The position numbers and the translations under genes are program-made. The notes below the pieces were generated by a model. The model saw only the letters and a program-made list of their open reading frames with translations, was not told where the DNA came from and ran no database searches. Positions 45,210 to 54,305 of a DNA stretch of 64,000 nucleotides are shown here, in pieces; position 1 is the first letter of the stretch; every line of letters starts with the position of its first letter. The stretch is taken from contig NZ_JAGHRJ010000004.1 of NCBI RefSeq assembly GCF_017743865.1, forward strand, positions 1 to 64,000, given 5' to 3'. The stretch comes from Labrenzia sp. R4_2 (GTDB lineage Bacteria > Pseudomonadota > Alphaproteobacteria > Rhizobiales > Stappiaceae).

Positions 45210-45542
45210 TCATGACAGAGCGGCTTCAAGCACACTCCTCGAGACAGCTCCTCCACCGAAGCTCACGCCTTCACGAGCAAATGCTCTCGTTCGCATAGCA
45301 GGGTCGAAACGCATTGCGATCGGTCCAATGGCGATCACCAGATACTTCCCTCCCGTCTTCACATAGCCCGAATAAAAGAACCGTTGGCCGGTGTACGCGC
45401 CGTACCGGTTCTTCGCGTTGACAGAGCCGCAGATCTTTCCAGCCATACCGCCCTCGAATTCATTGACCACGTCGAACGTGAAAACGGCGGAATAGAGATC
45501 GACGAGCATTTCAGCCGTTTTTGTCCTTACTCCCTGCTCGAA
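45210..45542 (-). pseudogene. Truncated copy (C) of the small secreted-protein gene
   Basis: Reads FEQGVRTKTAEMLVDLYSAV, then TFDVVNEFEGG and CGSVNAKNRYGAYTGQRFFY, matching copy B at 11903-12295 almost throughout. The signal peptide is missing: homology stops nine bases from the tctAB stop codon. The C-terminus differs after AMRFDPA through a frame change (RTRAFAREGVSF). So it is broken at both ends. The local ATG at 45509 would give a protein without export signal. Confidence 0.65.
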
Positions 45543-45550
45543 TGCAGAAC

Positions 45551-47506
45551 CTATGGCAAAGGTACGGACAGAACTTCGCTGAAAAGCAGCGTGCAGGCGA
45601 CAATGACAGCGGTCACGCTAAGGAGCAGGATTGCCCAGTTTTTCAACGAAAACCGGTCATGCTGAGCAACAACTGTCAACACGAGGCCTAGGAGAACCGC
45701 TGTTGCGCCAAACCCGAGAAGCGGAAACAAAAAGACGGCGCTCAGCATGACCAAAGGCAGCGCTGCCATGCGGACCCATGATCCTTCCACCGCAAACTCG
45801 GTCACATGCCGGGTCACCACCAACCTTAAAAGGGCCAGGCCGACAATGACAGCCATTGCCATGGCGATCGTCCGGGGAAAGACTGCGGCTTCGGGGTTCA
45901 GACCTGCCGATTGCTGCAGAGCCAGCAGCGCAACACCACCGGCAATCAGCAGCCCAAGCAGATCTCTGAGGATAGCGGGTTTTGGCGCGCGTTCGCGTTC
46001 ATCTGTGGGCGTCACGGTGCTTTTGGAAACGAGCTGTTTCAAACGCGGCAAGAACGGATAGAAGAAGGTCAGAAGCGTCAGTGCAATGATGGCCATTGAC
46101 AGCGGCCGCCCAAAGAATTGTCCCCAAAGATTTCCAATCGCGTCGCCGATCGTCCAGCTTTGGACAAAGCCCTGCTCAGCAATCCGGCCAAGGATCAATC
46201 CAAGAACGATAGGTGAGACTGAAAACCCACGCTTGCCGGCAACCCAGCCGACAATGCCAAGCACAATCATAATCGCGATATCGGACAAGCTGTTGCGGAT
46301 CGCGAACGTGCCAATCACCGTCATGAAGGCGACGATTGGAACGAGTGCGGCTTTCGGGGCCCGCACGATGGCACCGTAAGCGAAACGGCCGATCATCAGT
46401 CCGACGGGCAACATCAAGACAGTGGCAAGCAAAAGGCCGAAGATGAAGGTGTAAACGATATTGGCACCGTCAGCGAAAAGGCTTGGCCCCGTCCGCACAC
46501 CTTGAACCAGCAGAGCCCCCAAGATAACCGCATCCGGTGGGGTTCCCGGGATGCCCAGGACCAGGGTTGGAATAAAGCCACCGCCAACCGTTGCGTTGTT
46601 TGCCGATTCCGTCGCGACGATCCCGCCCGGGTTGCCCTCGCCATAGGGCGGTTTGCCCTTGTTGGTGCGCCGTGCTTCTGAATACGCAACCAGTCCCGCG
46701 ATCGAGCCACCTGCTCCTGGAAGCGCTCCGACCATCGTTCCAATGACGGAGCTGCGCATCACATTGATTTTGTTCTTCAAAAGAAGGCCAAATGCTTCTG
46801 GCAAACGGAAGCCACGTGTTTGCTCCGGCGCCTTGAGGTGCCGGTCCGGCGTCGCAACCAAATCGATGAGCACCGGTATGCAGTAAAGACCAATCAGGGC
46901 CGATACTGTCTCAACTCCGCCCAGAAGCACATTTGACCCAAATGTGAAACGAACCTCTGCACTCGTTTCAGAAATCCCGATCATGGCGAGCAACAGCCCG
47001 AAGCAGGCCCCAATCACGCCTTTCAAAAAGTCCCCTGTCGACAACGCTGCAATCAGCGAAAGACCAAAGACTGCCAGCCAGAAATACTCCACAGGACCGA
47101 ATGCCAAGGCGGCTTCTGCCAATGGCGGCGCCAGGAACAAGAGCGCCAAAGCGCCAACGAGCCCGCCGATCACCGACGAAATACAAGCGACTGATACGGC
47201 GAGATCACCATCGCCCCGTTTGGCCATTGGATAGCCGTCGAAGGTGGTCGCAATTGCCGACGGTGTTCCGGGCGTATTCAACAAGATGGCGGCATAAGCA
47301 CCGCCGTAGATCGCGCCGGTATAAATCGCCCCCATGAGAATGAGAGCGCTGTCCGCCGACATCGTGAATGTCAGCGGCACAAGCACAGCGACTGCCATGG
47401 TTGCAGTCAATCCTGGAATGGAACCAATGATCGTTCCCGCTGCGACACCCAACAGGGCAAGCAGCAGGTTCAGCGGTGACAAAGCACCGATGATAAACTC
47501 GAGCAT
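45551..47506 (-). CDS. TTT transporter: TctA permease fused to TctB
   Basis: 651 residues from the ATG at 47506 (GGAGGAATTC upstream). Residues about 1-490 are TctA (PLNLLLALLGVAAGTIIGSIPG; GAIYGGAYAAILLNTPGTPS; GALPGAGGSIAGLVAYSEAR; VLGIPGTPPDAVILGAL), with about 12 helices. After a polar linker (TPTDERERAPKP) four more helices (about 515-651) have TctB character. TctA and TctB are normally separate genes; here one polypeptide carries both. It imports a carboxylate captured by the TctC-type protein encoded just upstream; tartrate or sulfolactate are candidates from the neighbours. Confidence 0.85.
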   Translation of the reverse strand: MLEFIIGALSPLNLLLALLGVAAGTIIGSIPGLTATMAVAVLVPLTFTMSADSALILMGAIYTGAIYGGAYAAILLNTPGTPSAIATTFDGYPMAKRGDGDLAVSVACISSVIGGLVGALALLFLAPPLAEAALAFGPVEYFWLAVFGLSLIAALSTGDFLKGVIGACFGLLLAMIGISETSAEVRFTFGSNVLLGGVETVSALIGLYCIPVLIDLVATPDRHLKAPEQTRGFRLPEAFGLLLKNKINVMRSSVIGTMVGALPGAGGSIAGLVAYSEARRTNKGKPPYGEGNPGGIVATESANNATVGGGFIPTLVLGIPGTPPDAVILGALLVQGVRTGPSLFADGANIVYTFIFGLLLATVLMLPVGLMIGRFAYGAIVRAPKAALVPIVAFMTVIGTFAIRNSLSDIAIMIVLGIVGWVAGKRGFSVSPIVLGLILGRIAEQGFVQSWTIGDAIGNLWGQFFGRPLSMAIIALTLLTFFYPFLPRLKQLVSKSTVTPTDERERAPKPAILRDLLGLLIAGGVALLALQQSAGLNPEAAVFPRTIAMAMAVIVGLALLRLVVTRHVTEFAVEGSWVRMAALPLVMLSAVFLFPLLGFGATAVLLGLVLTVVAQHDRFSLKNWAILLLSVTAVIVACTLLFSEVLSVPLP

Positions 47507-47547
47507 GAATTCCTCCCGGGAGAGACGCGGAACGTCACAGGTGTGAG

Positions 47548-47574
47548 GATGAAGGCGCAAACAGCGCCTTCATC
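47548..47574 (-). terminator. Intra-operon hairpin after the TctC-type binding-protein gene
   Basis: GATGAAGGCGC (47548-47558) and GCGCCTTCATC (47564-47574) form a perfect 11-bp stem with a five-base loop between the tctC-type stop codon and tctAB, without a T-tract. Confidence 0.7.
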
Positions 47575-47581
47575 GATATTA

Positions 47582-48532
47582 TCAATCGATAATGCCAGCC
47601 GAACGGGCCGCGTTCAGGTACCCTTCGGCCTTATCGGAGATGAAGGCGTCCATATCAGCGCCGTAGCCAACGTCCACGAGCGCAAAGCCGCCATCGAGCA
47701 TCTGTTTTTGGAAGTCCGGATCTGCGTTGATGGCCTTGATTGCATCAGACACCTGCGTCCGGACCTCTTCAGAAGCAGAGTTCGGCACAGCTATGCCGCG
47801 GTAGGCACCGGACACCATATCATAGCCCAGCTCGCGAAAGGTCGGGACATCAGGAAACGCCGGGTGGCGGTCTTCCATTGCAACAGCCAGAAGGCGGACC
47901 TTGTCTCCCTGCGCCGCGCCAACGGTGGTGTACCCCCAAGCCGCCTTTACCTGCTTGCCAAGAAGAGCCGTTACAGACGCGCCCGTTCCTTTAAACGAGA
48001 CATATGTGCTCTCAATGCCGGCCATCTCATCGAACTGAACTTGCGCCAGGTGATTGGCTGTCCCTTTGCCTGAACCAGAAAAAATGACCTGCTTCGGGTT
48101 GGCCTTGGCATCATCAATCAGGTCCTGAAGCGTCATGTACGGGCTGTCCGCCGTAACCACGATGGCATCCGGCGTGTAGTGGAACATGTAAACTGCAGCC
48201 AGGTCCTCTGTTTGAAATCCGACGTCACCTTGTTTTGGCTTGATGATGATATGGGGAAGGTTGATCCCCATAATGACGGATCCGTCGCCAGCCATGTTGT
48301 TCAGTTGCGACCAGCCAACGGCGCCACCGCCACCTGGCTGGTAATTGACAACCATTTGTTCGCCGTAGAGCTTCTCAAAGAAGGGTTGCTGGAAACGCGC
48401 GGTTATGTCGGATTCTCCACCCGGGCCAAACGGAATGATGTAATCAACACTTCCGGTTGGGAATTCTTCCGCAGATGCAGCTCCAGCGAACACCGCAAGT
48501 GTCGCCGCCAATAAGGCAGACTTAAGTTTCAT
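47582..48532 (-). CDS. TTT transporter solute-binding protein (TctC/Bug family)
   Basis: 316 residues from the ATG at 48532 (GGGAGGAAA upstream), signal peptide LKSALLAATLAVFAGAASA-EEF. Bug-family features are IIPFGPGGESDITARFQQPF, VNYQPGGGGAVGWSQL near residue 68 and VIFSGSGKGTANHLAQVQF near 145. These proteins bind a carboxylate through the two GPGG/PGGGG loops. Paired with the TctAB fusion; the dehydrogenase gene upstream on the same strand may be co-transcribed. Confidence 0.88.
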   Translation of the reverse strand: MKLKSALLAATLAVFAGAASAEEFPTGSVDYIIPFGPGGESDITARFQQPFFEKLYGEQMVVNYQPGGGGAVGWSQLNNMAGDGSVIMGINLPHIIIKPKQGDVGFQTEDLAAVYMFHYTPDAIVVTADSPYMTLQDLIDDAKANPKQVIFSGSGKGTANHLAQVQFDEMAGIESTYVSFKGTGASVTALLGKQVKAAWGYTTVGAAQGDKVRLLAVAMEDRHPAFPDVPTFRELGYDMVSGAYRGIAVPNSASEEVRTQVSDAIKAINADPDFQKQMLDGGFALVDVGYGADMDAFISDKAEGYLNAARSAGIID

Positions 48533-48638
48533 GCTTATTTCCTCCCTGTTGAAATGCATGTATTTTTGATCTTTTTTTGATCTTAGGCATTCAACATCGC
48601 TCTCGTCACGTGTTTTTACGTAAGGGAGCTGGAAAAAA

Positions 48639-49580
48639 TCATGCCCCTTCTTCGGTCAAAGCTTTCAATACATTTTCTACAGTCACCTGGCTGACACGCA
48701 CATTCGCCTGCCTCGTCACACCGGCAATATGCGGTGTCAGAATGAGATTTGGACAGTCCTTGAAGACGGCGGCTGCGGCACCGTCGAGGGGCTCCTGTTC
48801 AAATACATCTATTGCGGCTCCAGCTAACCGCCCCGCCTTAAGTGCGGTGGCAAGCGCGTGTTCGTCTACAATTTCACCTCGCGCCGTATTGATGAGCAAC
48901 GCACTGGTTTTCATCTTTGAGAGCTCGCTCGCACCAATCAGCCCAGCCGTGGCAGGGGTCAACGGAACGTGCAAGGACACGACGTCTGCTCTTGCGAGAA
49001 GGTTCTCAAGATCGCAGGATTGGACGTGGGTCCACGCAGGGTCCGTATCTGCGAGGTAAGGATCGAAGGCGATGATGTTCATGCCGAATGCACGCCCAAC
49101 CTGAGCCACTGCCTGAGCAATTTCACCAAACCCAACGAGGCCGAGCGTCAGCCCCTGGACTTCGCCGCCCGTACCAAGTGCAGTGCGAGGCCAATTCCCA
49201 TCCAGCATTTGCTGATTTGAGGTGTAGGCGCCGCGCCGCAAAAACAGCATAGCCCCAAAAACATACTCCACGACCGATTGCGTGTTGGCACCGGTCGCGG
49301 GTCTGACACTGACACCCCTTTTGGTGCACTCCTCAAGGTCGATGTTCTCCAGCCCCACGCCCAGCCGACCAATCACACGCAGTTTTGGCGCGGCATCCAG
49401 GAGGCGAGCGCTGACCTGCGTCCGGTTCCGCACGATCAATGCATCTGCATCGGTGAGTTTCTGAAACAGCCTTTCTTCATCATCAACCAACGACGGATCA
49501 TAGAACACTTGGAATGCAGGCCCGAATTTCTGAAGGGCGGCTTCATCCATGAACTCTGAAACAACAACTTTTTTTTCCAA
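48639..49580 (-). CDS. D-isomer-specific 2-hydroxyacid dehydrogenase, (S)-sulfolactate dehydrogenase-like
   Basis: 313 residues from a TTG at 49580 with AGGAGGG eight bases upstream; ATG alternatives further up lack such a site. Rossmann motif GLVGFGEIAQAVAQVGRAFG (about 143), substrate Arg in INTARGEIVDEHAL (about 228), Glu and His in PHIAGVTRQ (about 278). The N-terminus, VVVSEFMDEAAL followed by LIVRNRTQV, resembles SlcC, (S)-sulfolactate dehydrogenase (sulfopyruvate formation). In known sulfolactate operons a TTT importer lies next to slcC, as here. But D-tartrate dehydratase is the divergent neighbour, so a tartrate-related or phosphoglycerate-type role is a serious alternative. Confidence 0.7.
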   Translation of the reverse strand: MEKKVVVSEFMDEAALQKFGPAFQVFYDPSLVDDEERLFQKLTDADALIVRNRTQVSARLLDAAPKLRVIGRLGVGLENIDLEECTKRGVSVRPATGANTQSVVEYVFGAMLFLRRGAYTSNQQMLDGNWPRTALGTGGEVQGLTLGLVGFGEIAQAVAQVGRAFGMNIIAFDPYLADTDPAWTHVQSCDLENLLARADVVSLHVPLTPATAGLIGASELSKMKTSALLINTARGEIVDEHALATALKAGRLAGAAIDVFEQEPLDGAAAAVFKDCPNLILTPHIAGVTRQANVRVSQVTVENVLKALTEEGA

Positions 49581-49698
49581 TTGCGCTTCCCTCCTCATCC
49601 CCCGCGTTGGCGACCGCCCCATATAAGCCGATACATTCGAGGCGACCAAGGCCAGACCAGCCAGGTCACCCGCATATTCAAGGACAGGGAGATCTCAA

Positions 49699-50862
49699 TT
49701 GCGCATAGTCGATATTCGGGAAGTGACCAAGCCAATCTCTTCGCCGATCAGAAATGCTTACATTGATTTCAGCAAAATGACCGCGAGCCTTGTAGCCGTC
49801 ATCACAGATGTCGAACAGAATGGCAGGCGCGTCGTCGGATACGGTTTCAATTCAAATGGCCGCTATGGACAGGGCGGGCTTATCCGCGAGCGTTTCCGCA
49901 ACCGCATTCTTGAGGCTGAGCCAAAACAACTTCTCAACCAAACTGGCACCAACTTCGATCCTCACGCCATCTGGGGAACGATGATGCAAAATGAAAAGCC
50001 TGGAGGCCATGGAGAGCGATCTGTTGCTGTCGGCACGATCGACATGGCGGTTTGGGACGCGGTTGCAAAGATCGAGGAAAAGCCGCTTTTCCGCCTGCTT
50101 GCAGATCAAAACGGACATCAAGCCGATCCAAAGGTCTTCGTTTATGCAGCGGGTGGATACTACTACCCCGGAAAAGATGATGCTGCGTTGCGCGCGGAAA
50201 TGCGCAGCTACGTTGATCGGGGTTATACCGTCGTAAAAATGAAGATCGGCGGCGCGTCGATTGAAGAAGACCAACGCCGGATCGAGTCCGCGCTCAAAGA
50301 AATCGAAGACGATGCCCAACTCGCCGTCGACGCGAACGGCCGGTTCGATCTGGAAACGGCGATTGCCTACGCCAAAATGCTGCGGCGTTATCCGCTGTTC
50401 TGGTTTGAGGAGATCGGCGATCCTTTAGACTACCAGCTTCAAGCGGCAATGACGGAGTTTTATCCGGCACCAATGGCAACCGGAGAGAACCTGTTCTCCC
50501 ATCAGGATGCTCGCAACCTGCTGCGGTATGGCGGCATGCGCCCTGATCGGGACTGGCTGCAATTCGATTGCGCATTGTCCTATGGCCTCGTGGAGTATCT
50601 CCGCACGCTCGACGTATTGCGGGAGCACGGCTGGTCACCAGCGCGATGCATCCCCCATGGCGGACATCAGATGTCGCTGAACATCGCGGCAGGGCTGGGT
50701 CTTGGCGGCAACGAAAGTTACCCGGATCTCTTTCAACCCTACGGCGGATTTCCAGACGGAGTTGATGTGATTGATGGGCATATCATCATGCCTGAACTGC
50801 CCGGCATCGGGTTTGAGGGCAAGTCAGATCTGATTACGGTTATGCGGGATCTCGCTGAATGA
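49699..50862 (+). CDS. tarD: D(-)-tartrate dehydratase
   Basis: 387 residues from a TTG (AGGGAG seven bases upstream; first codons give MRIVDIREVTKPISSPIRNA). It matches the Bradyrhizobium D-tartrate dehydratase throughout as I remember it, including NSNGRYGQGGLIRERF, INEKPGGHGERS-type (here MQNEKPGGHGERSVAVG) and CIPHGGHQMSLNIAAGLGLG. Catalytic residues: K180-M-K182, metal ligands D211, E237 and E263, H320 in HGGHQ. It converts D-tartrate to oxaloacetate in the cytoplasm. Divergent from the TTG-started dehydrogenase with a 118-bp gap. Confidence 0.88.
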   Translation: MRIVDIREVTKPISSPIRNAYIDFSKMTASLVAVITDVEQNGRRVVGYGFNSNGRYGQGGLIRERFRNRILEAEPKQLLNQTGTNFDPHAIWGTMMQNEKPGGHGERSVAVGTIDMAVWDAVAKIEEKPLFRLLADQNGHQADPKVFVYAAGGYYYPGKDDAALRAEMRSYVDRGYTVVKMKIGGASIEEDQRRIESALKEIEDDAQLAVDANGRFDLETAIAYAKMLRRYPLFWFEEIGDPLDYQLQAAMTEFYPAPMATGENLFSHQDARNLLRYGGMRPDRDWLQFDCALSYGLVEYLRTLDVLREHGWSPARCIPHGGHQMSLNIAAGLGLGGNESYPDLFQPYGGFPDGVDVIDGHIIMPELPGIGFEGKSDLITVMRDLAE

Positions 50863-50948
50863 GCCCATTACCAAGATCCAGATCTTTGATCTTTCAAGAC
50901 AAGCGCTTAAAAAGGCCAAGTCGGGGTTTTGAGTGGGGATAGGGCAAA

Positions 50949-51947
50949 GTGGAAAAACGGAAACTGGGGGCCAATGGGCCGGAAATAGGCGCAATCGGTT
51001 TTGGAGCCATGTCGTTCTCCGACATGTACGGACCAACGAATGAAAGAGAAAGCCACGCCATTCTCGACGCCTGCCGTGACCTTGGTGTAACTCACCTGGA
51101 CACCGCAAATGTCTACGGCATGGGGAAATCGGAAACGGCGATTGGCACTTATCTGAAAGCCAATCCCGGCACGCGGGACGAATTTGTTATCGCAACAAAA
51201 GCCAGCATCACCCGCGATCCAGATGGGAACCGGAGTTTCGACAATTCGGCAGAGCACTTGGAAAGTGAGCTGGACAAGTCTCTAAAGCGGCTCGGTCTGG
51301 AATATGTGGACCTGTTCTACGCCCATCGCAGGGATCCGCGTTTCAGCCCGGAAGAAACGGCCGCCAATCTTGGCCGGCTGGTAGAAAAGGGCAAAGCCCG
51401 CGCAATCGGCTTGTCGGAAGTGGCACCATCGACCCTGCGGCGCGCGATGAAAGCCTTTCCAATTGCCGCCGTGCAATCAGAGTATTCCCTTTCAACCCGG
51501 TTTCCAGACCTCGGACTGGTTCAAACCTGCGCTGAACTCGGGGTGGCCATGGTTGCGTTTTCTCCGGTTGGCCGCTCGCTGTTGACGGACAACCCGATCC
51601 CAAGCGACCGCATTCCAGATCTGCCATTTCTCGCCGGAAACCCGCGTTTTATGGAGCCGAACCTTTCAGAAAATCTCAGGATCTTGGAGGGTTTTCAGAA
51701 CCTCGCAGCTGAGATGGGCACCACAGCGGCGGGTCTAGCCAATGCTTGGCTTTTGACACGCGGACCGCATGTTATCCCGATCCCGGGCACACGATCAGTG
51801 GATCACTTAAAGGAATGCATATCCGGGGCATCCCTCGTCCTCTCCGCAGCTGATCTGGACCGTATCGAAACCGTTCTCCCAGTTGGATGGGCCCATGGCG
51901 ATCGCTATTCAGATGCCCAATGGATCGGACCAGAACGATATTGTTGA
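50949..51947 (+). CDS. Aldo/keto reductase
   Basis: 332 residues from a GTG. Catalytic tetrad: D and Y in LDTANVYGMGKSE (about D51/Y56), K in FVIATKAS (about 84), H in FYAHRRDP (about 120; the common HR form). C-terminal NADP motif IPIPGTRSVDHLKECI. It belongs to the YghZ/YajO-like AKR group acting on small aldehydes and ketones. It follows tarD by 86 bp on the same strand and may share its transcript. Substrate unknown. Confidence 0.82.
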   Translation: MEKRKLGANGPEIGAIGFGAMSFSDMYGPTNERESHAILDACRDLGVTHLDTANVYGMGKSETAIGTYLKANPGTRDEFVIATKASITRDPDGNRSFDNSAEHLESELDKSLKRLGLEYVDLFYAHRRDPRFSPEETAANLGRLVEKGKARAIGLSEVAPSTLRRAMKAFPIAAVQSEYSLSTRFPDLGLVQTCAELGVAMVAFSPVGRSLLTDNPIPSDRIPDLPFLAGNPRFMEPNLSENLRILEGFQNLAAEMGTTAAGLANAWLLTRGPHVIPIPGTRSVDHLKECISGASLVLSAADLDRIETVLPVGWAHGDRYSDAQWIGPERYC

Positions 51948-52156
51948 AGAAGGACGGCTTCGGCAATTGCCTAAAAATCTGATGGAGATCAGAGTTACAT
52001 AGGCATGGCAGTCGGAGCTTGCTGCCGTCGGCAAAAAAACAAGCTTAGAGTGCTGTTCTGTAGGTACCCTTCTTCGGATACTGTGAGACATGAGACGCCC
52101 TAAGAAGCCGCTGCCTTCCAGGTTCTGTAGACATAAGAAGTAGCGGCAAGCGGCCA

Positions 52157-53092
52157 CTACATAATCGGATGTCGCGTCTCCAAAAAAGACCATATTGAGC
52201 GGGTCAGTCGATTGGTGTGCTTGTCATTCCGGAACAACGTGATTTCCAATGGAACAGACCATTCAGGCCGCCCAGTCTGCACCAGTGCTCCGGACCGGAT
52301 ATCCTGTGCGACAAGGGTTTCAGGCAACCAGGCGACCCCCATCCCGTCGCGCGCGCGGATCCTTAATGCACCTGCCATGGCGTTTTCATAAACGACCCGC
52401 AAACGGTCCTGGATTTTTTCTTGCTGGAACAGAGACCCAAGATGCTGGCCGATTGGCGCCTCGTCACCAAAGCGTAAAAACGGCAATTCCAAAAGGCCGG
52501 AATTCAGATCGAAGAGCGGGGCACCGTCAGGCGTCGGTTTCGACACTGGGATCAACGTGTCCTGACCGATTTTCAGGGTCTCAAGCGGCAGTGCGTTGCT
52601 GCGCGCCATTCGGCGGCCAGTGTCACAATAGCGAACGTGCGCACTCTCATAAGCGATTACAAAATCGACATCGCCATTTTGCAGATCCCGCAGGCAGTTT
52701 GGCAAATCGTCCGCCCGAAGGCGTGACATGATAGGACCATAAGTTTCCTCAAAACTCTGCAGCCAGGTGGGATAAAACCGCCATCCGATGGAATGCTGGG
52801 CGCCGAAAGTCACCACATACTTGTCGGGTAAGGACTGGGCCTCAAGCAACTGACTCCGTTCGTGCTCGACCCGGTCCAGCGCCTGTGTGCCCGCTTCCAG
52901 CATCTGCAACCCGGCCGGTGTTAATCGCACGGGCTGTCGGGATCTATCGACCAATGTCACGCCGACCCAGGCTTCAAGCGAACGAATGCGTCGGCTGAAT
53001 GCTGACTGACTCAGATTACACAGTTGCGCGGCCTGGGAGAAGTTACCGGTCTGGCTCAGTCGAAGAAGGTCCCGGAAAAGATAGAGATCCAT
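52157..53092 (-). CDS. LysR-family regulator (CuyR-like position)
   Basis: 311 residues from the ATG at 53092 (MDLYLFRDLLRLSQTGNFSQ); an ATG twelve codons upstream lies within the inverted repeats and is less likely. HTH ALCNLSQSAFSRRIRSLE-type recognition helix (here AAQLCNLSQSAFSRRIRSLE), effector domain from about residue 88. It is divergent from the cysteate-lyase-like gene at 53200, the arrangement of cuyR/cuyA. Two overlapping inverted repeats in the gap are likely binding sites. Confidence 0.85.
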   Translation of the reverse strand: MDLYLFRDLLRLSQTGNFSQAAQLCNLSQSAFSRRIRSLEAWVGVTLVDRSRQPVRLTPAGLQMLEAGTQALDRVEHERSQLLEAQSLPDKYVVTFGAQHSIGWRFYPTWLQSFEETYGPIMSRLRADDLPNCLRDLQNGDVDFVIAYESAHVRYCDTGRRMARSNALPLETLKIGQDTLIPVSKPTPDGAPLFDLNSGLLELPFLRFGDEAPIGQHLGSLFQQEKIQDRLRVVYENAMAGALRIRARDGMGVAWLPETLVAQDIRSGALVQTGRPEWSVPLEITLFRNDKHTNRLTRSIWSFLETRHPIM

Positions 53093-53101
53093 ACCGAGAT
53101 C

Positions 53102-53128
53102 ATGCAAAAATTGCATAATGTAATGCAA
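53102..53128. promoter_or_regulatory. Overlapping inverted repeats, likely LysR sites
   Basis: ATGCAA-AAA-TTGCAT (53102-53116) and TTGCAT-N6-ATGCAA (53111-53128) share the middle TTGCAT. Both lie between the divergent LysR gene and the lyase gene, allowing alternative dimer placements, as in LysR-type recognition and activation sites. Confidence 0.5.
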
Positions 53129-53199
53129 CCATAAAATTGGACGACCACTTTTTATTGCCTCATTCTTGGTCGTGAGGAAAAACTAAGCAGGTCGAGCCA

Positions 53200-54243
53200 A
53201 TGTCCGTTGCAACAATAAATTTCAAGACCAAGCCACGTATTGATTTTGAACCGTTTCCACGCATCAGCCTATGCCACCAACCAACGCCGATTGAGGAAAT
53301 GCCACGCCTAACGGCTCATCTGAATGGGCCCAAACTGTTCATCAAACGAGATGATTGCACCGGACTTGCAACAGGGGGCAACAAAACCCGCAAGCTCGAG
53401 TTCTTGATGGGAGATGCTCTACGCGTAGACGCCGATATGGTCGTTACTCAAGGTGCCGTCCAATCCAATCATGTCCGCCAAACCGCTGCCGCCGCGTGCC
53501 GATTGGGCCTGGATTGCCACGTTCTTTTGGAGCGCCGTGTCCCAGACCGGGATCCTATCTACGAGGAAACAGGTAATGTGTTTCTCGACAAGCTGTTTGG
53601 CGTCACTTACGAGTTTCGCCCTGACGGCCTTGACATGAACGCGGAAGCGGAGGCTGTCACGGAGCGTCTGCGTGCGGAAGGTCGGCGGCCCTATTTCATC
53701 CCCGGTGGAGGATCGAATGCAATCGGCGCTCTGGGTTATGCCAGCTGCGCCCAGGAAATCGCGGACCAGTGCGCAGAAACGGGCCAAGCCTTTCAATGGC
53801 TGGTCATGGGCACAGGCAGCTCGGGCACACAAGCCGGACTGGTCGCAGGATTTCACGTTCTGGGATACGACCTCCCCGTTATGGGTGTCAGTGTGCGTCA
53901 ACCACACGAGCGGCAAGTCACTGCCGTGCATGCCACAACGGAAAAAACACTCAAAAAACTGGGCGGCACCTCCATCGAAAAAGGGAAAATCCTCGTCGAC
54001 GATGGGTACGTCGGAGAAGGCTACGGTCTGCCAGCAGAAACCACCCTTGAAGCCATTCACCTGACCGCGCGGCAGGAAGGAATCCTTCTAGACCCGGTCT
54101 ATTCGGCCAAGGGCATGGCCGGCCTGATCGGTCTCATCAGGCAGGGCTTCTTTTCGCCTGATGACAACGTCCTTTTTTTGCACACAGGCGGATCAACTTC
54201 CTTGTTTGCCTACGAAGATCAAATACTTGGGAGCATGGGATAA
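53200..54243 (+). CDS. cuyA: L-cysteate sulfo-lyase / D-cysteine desulfhydrase-family PLP enzyme
   Basis: 347 residues, fold type II PLP enzyme. PLP lysine K62 in TGGNKTRKLEF; VTQGAVQSNHVRQTAAAACR (about 83) and PGGGSNAIGALGY (about 168) bind substrate; GTGSSGTQAGLVAG (about 204) holds the phosphate; LHTGGSTSLFAYE (about 328) closes the site. CuyA from roseobacters shares these segments and splits L-cysteate into pyruvate, ammonia and sulfite; D-cysteine desulfhydrase is a close relative, so the choice rests on context: divergent LysR, other sulfonate genes nearby. The first 20 residues extend beyond the usual start. Followed after 62 bp by a ProX-type binding protein. Confidence 0.72.
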   Translation: MSVATINFKTKPRIDFEPFPRISLCHQPTPIEEMPRLTAHLNGPKLFIKRDDCTGLATGGNKTRKLEFLMGDALRVDADMVVTQGAVQSNHVRQTAAAACRLGLDCHVLLERRVPDRDPIYEETGNVFLDKLFGVTYEFRPDGLDMNAEAEAVTERLRAEGRRPYFIPGGGSNAIGALGYASCAQEIADQCAETGQAFQWLVMGTGSSGTQAGLVAGFHVLGYDLPVMGVSVRQPHERQVTAVHATTEKTLKKLGGTSIEKGKILVDDGYVGEGYGLPAETTLEAIHLTARQEGILLDPVYSAKGMAGLIGLIRQGFFSPDDNVLFLHTGGSTSLFAYEDQILGSMG

Positions 54244-54305
54244 CCGGGAAAACCGGAGCCCGATGAACAAAAAGCCGCAAATACCGGCACCTTTTACCAG
54301 AGGAG

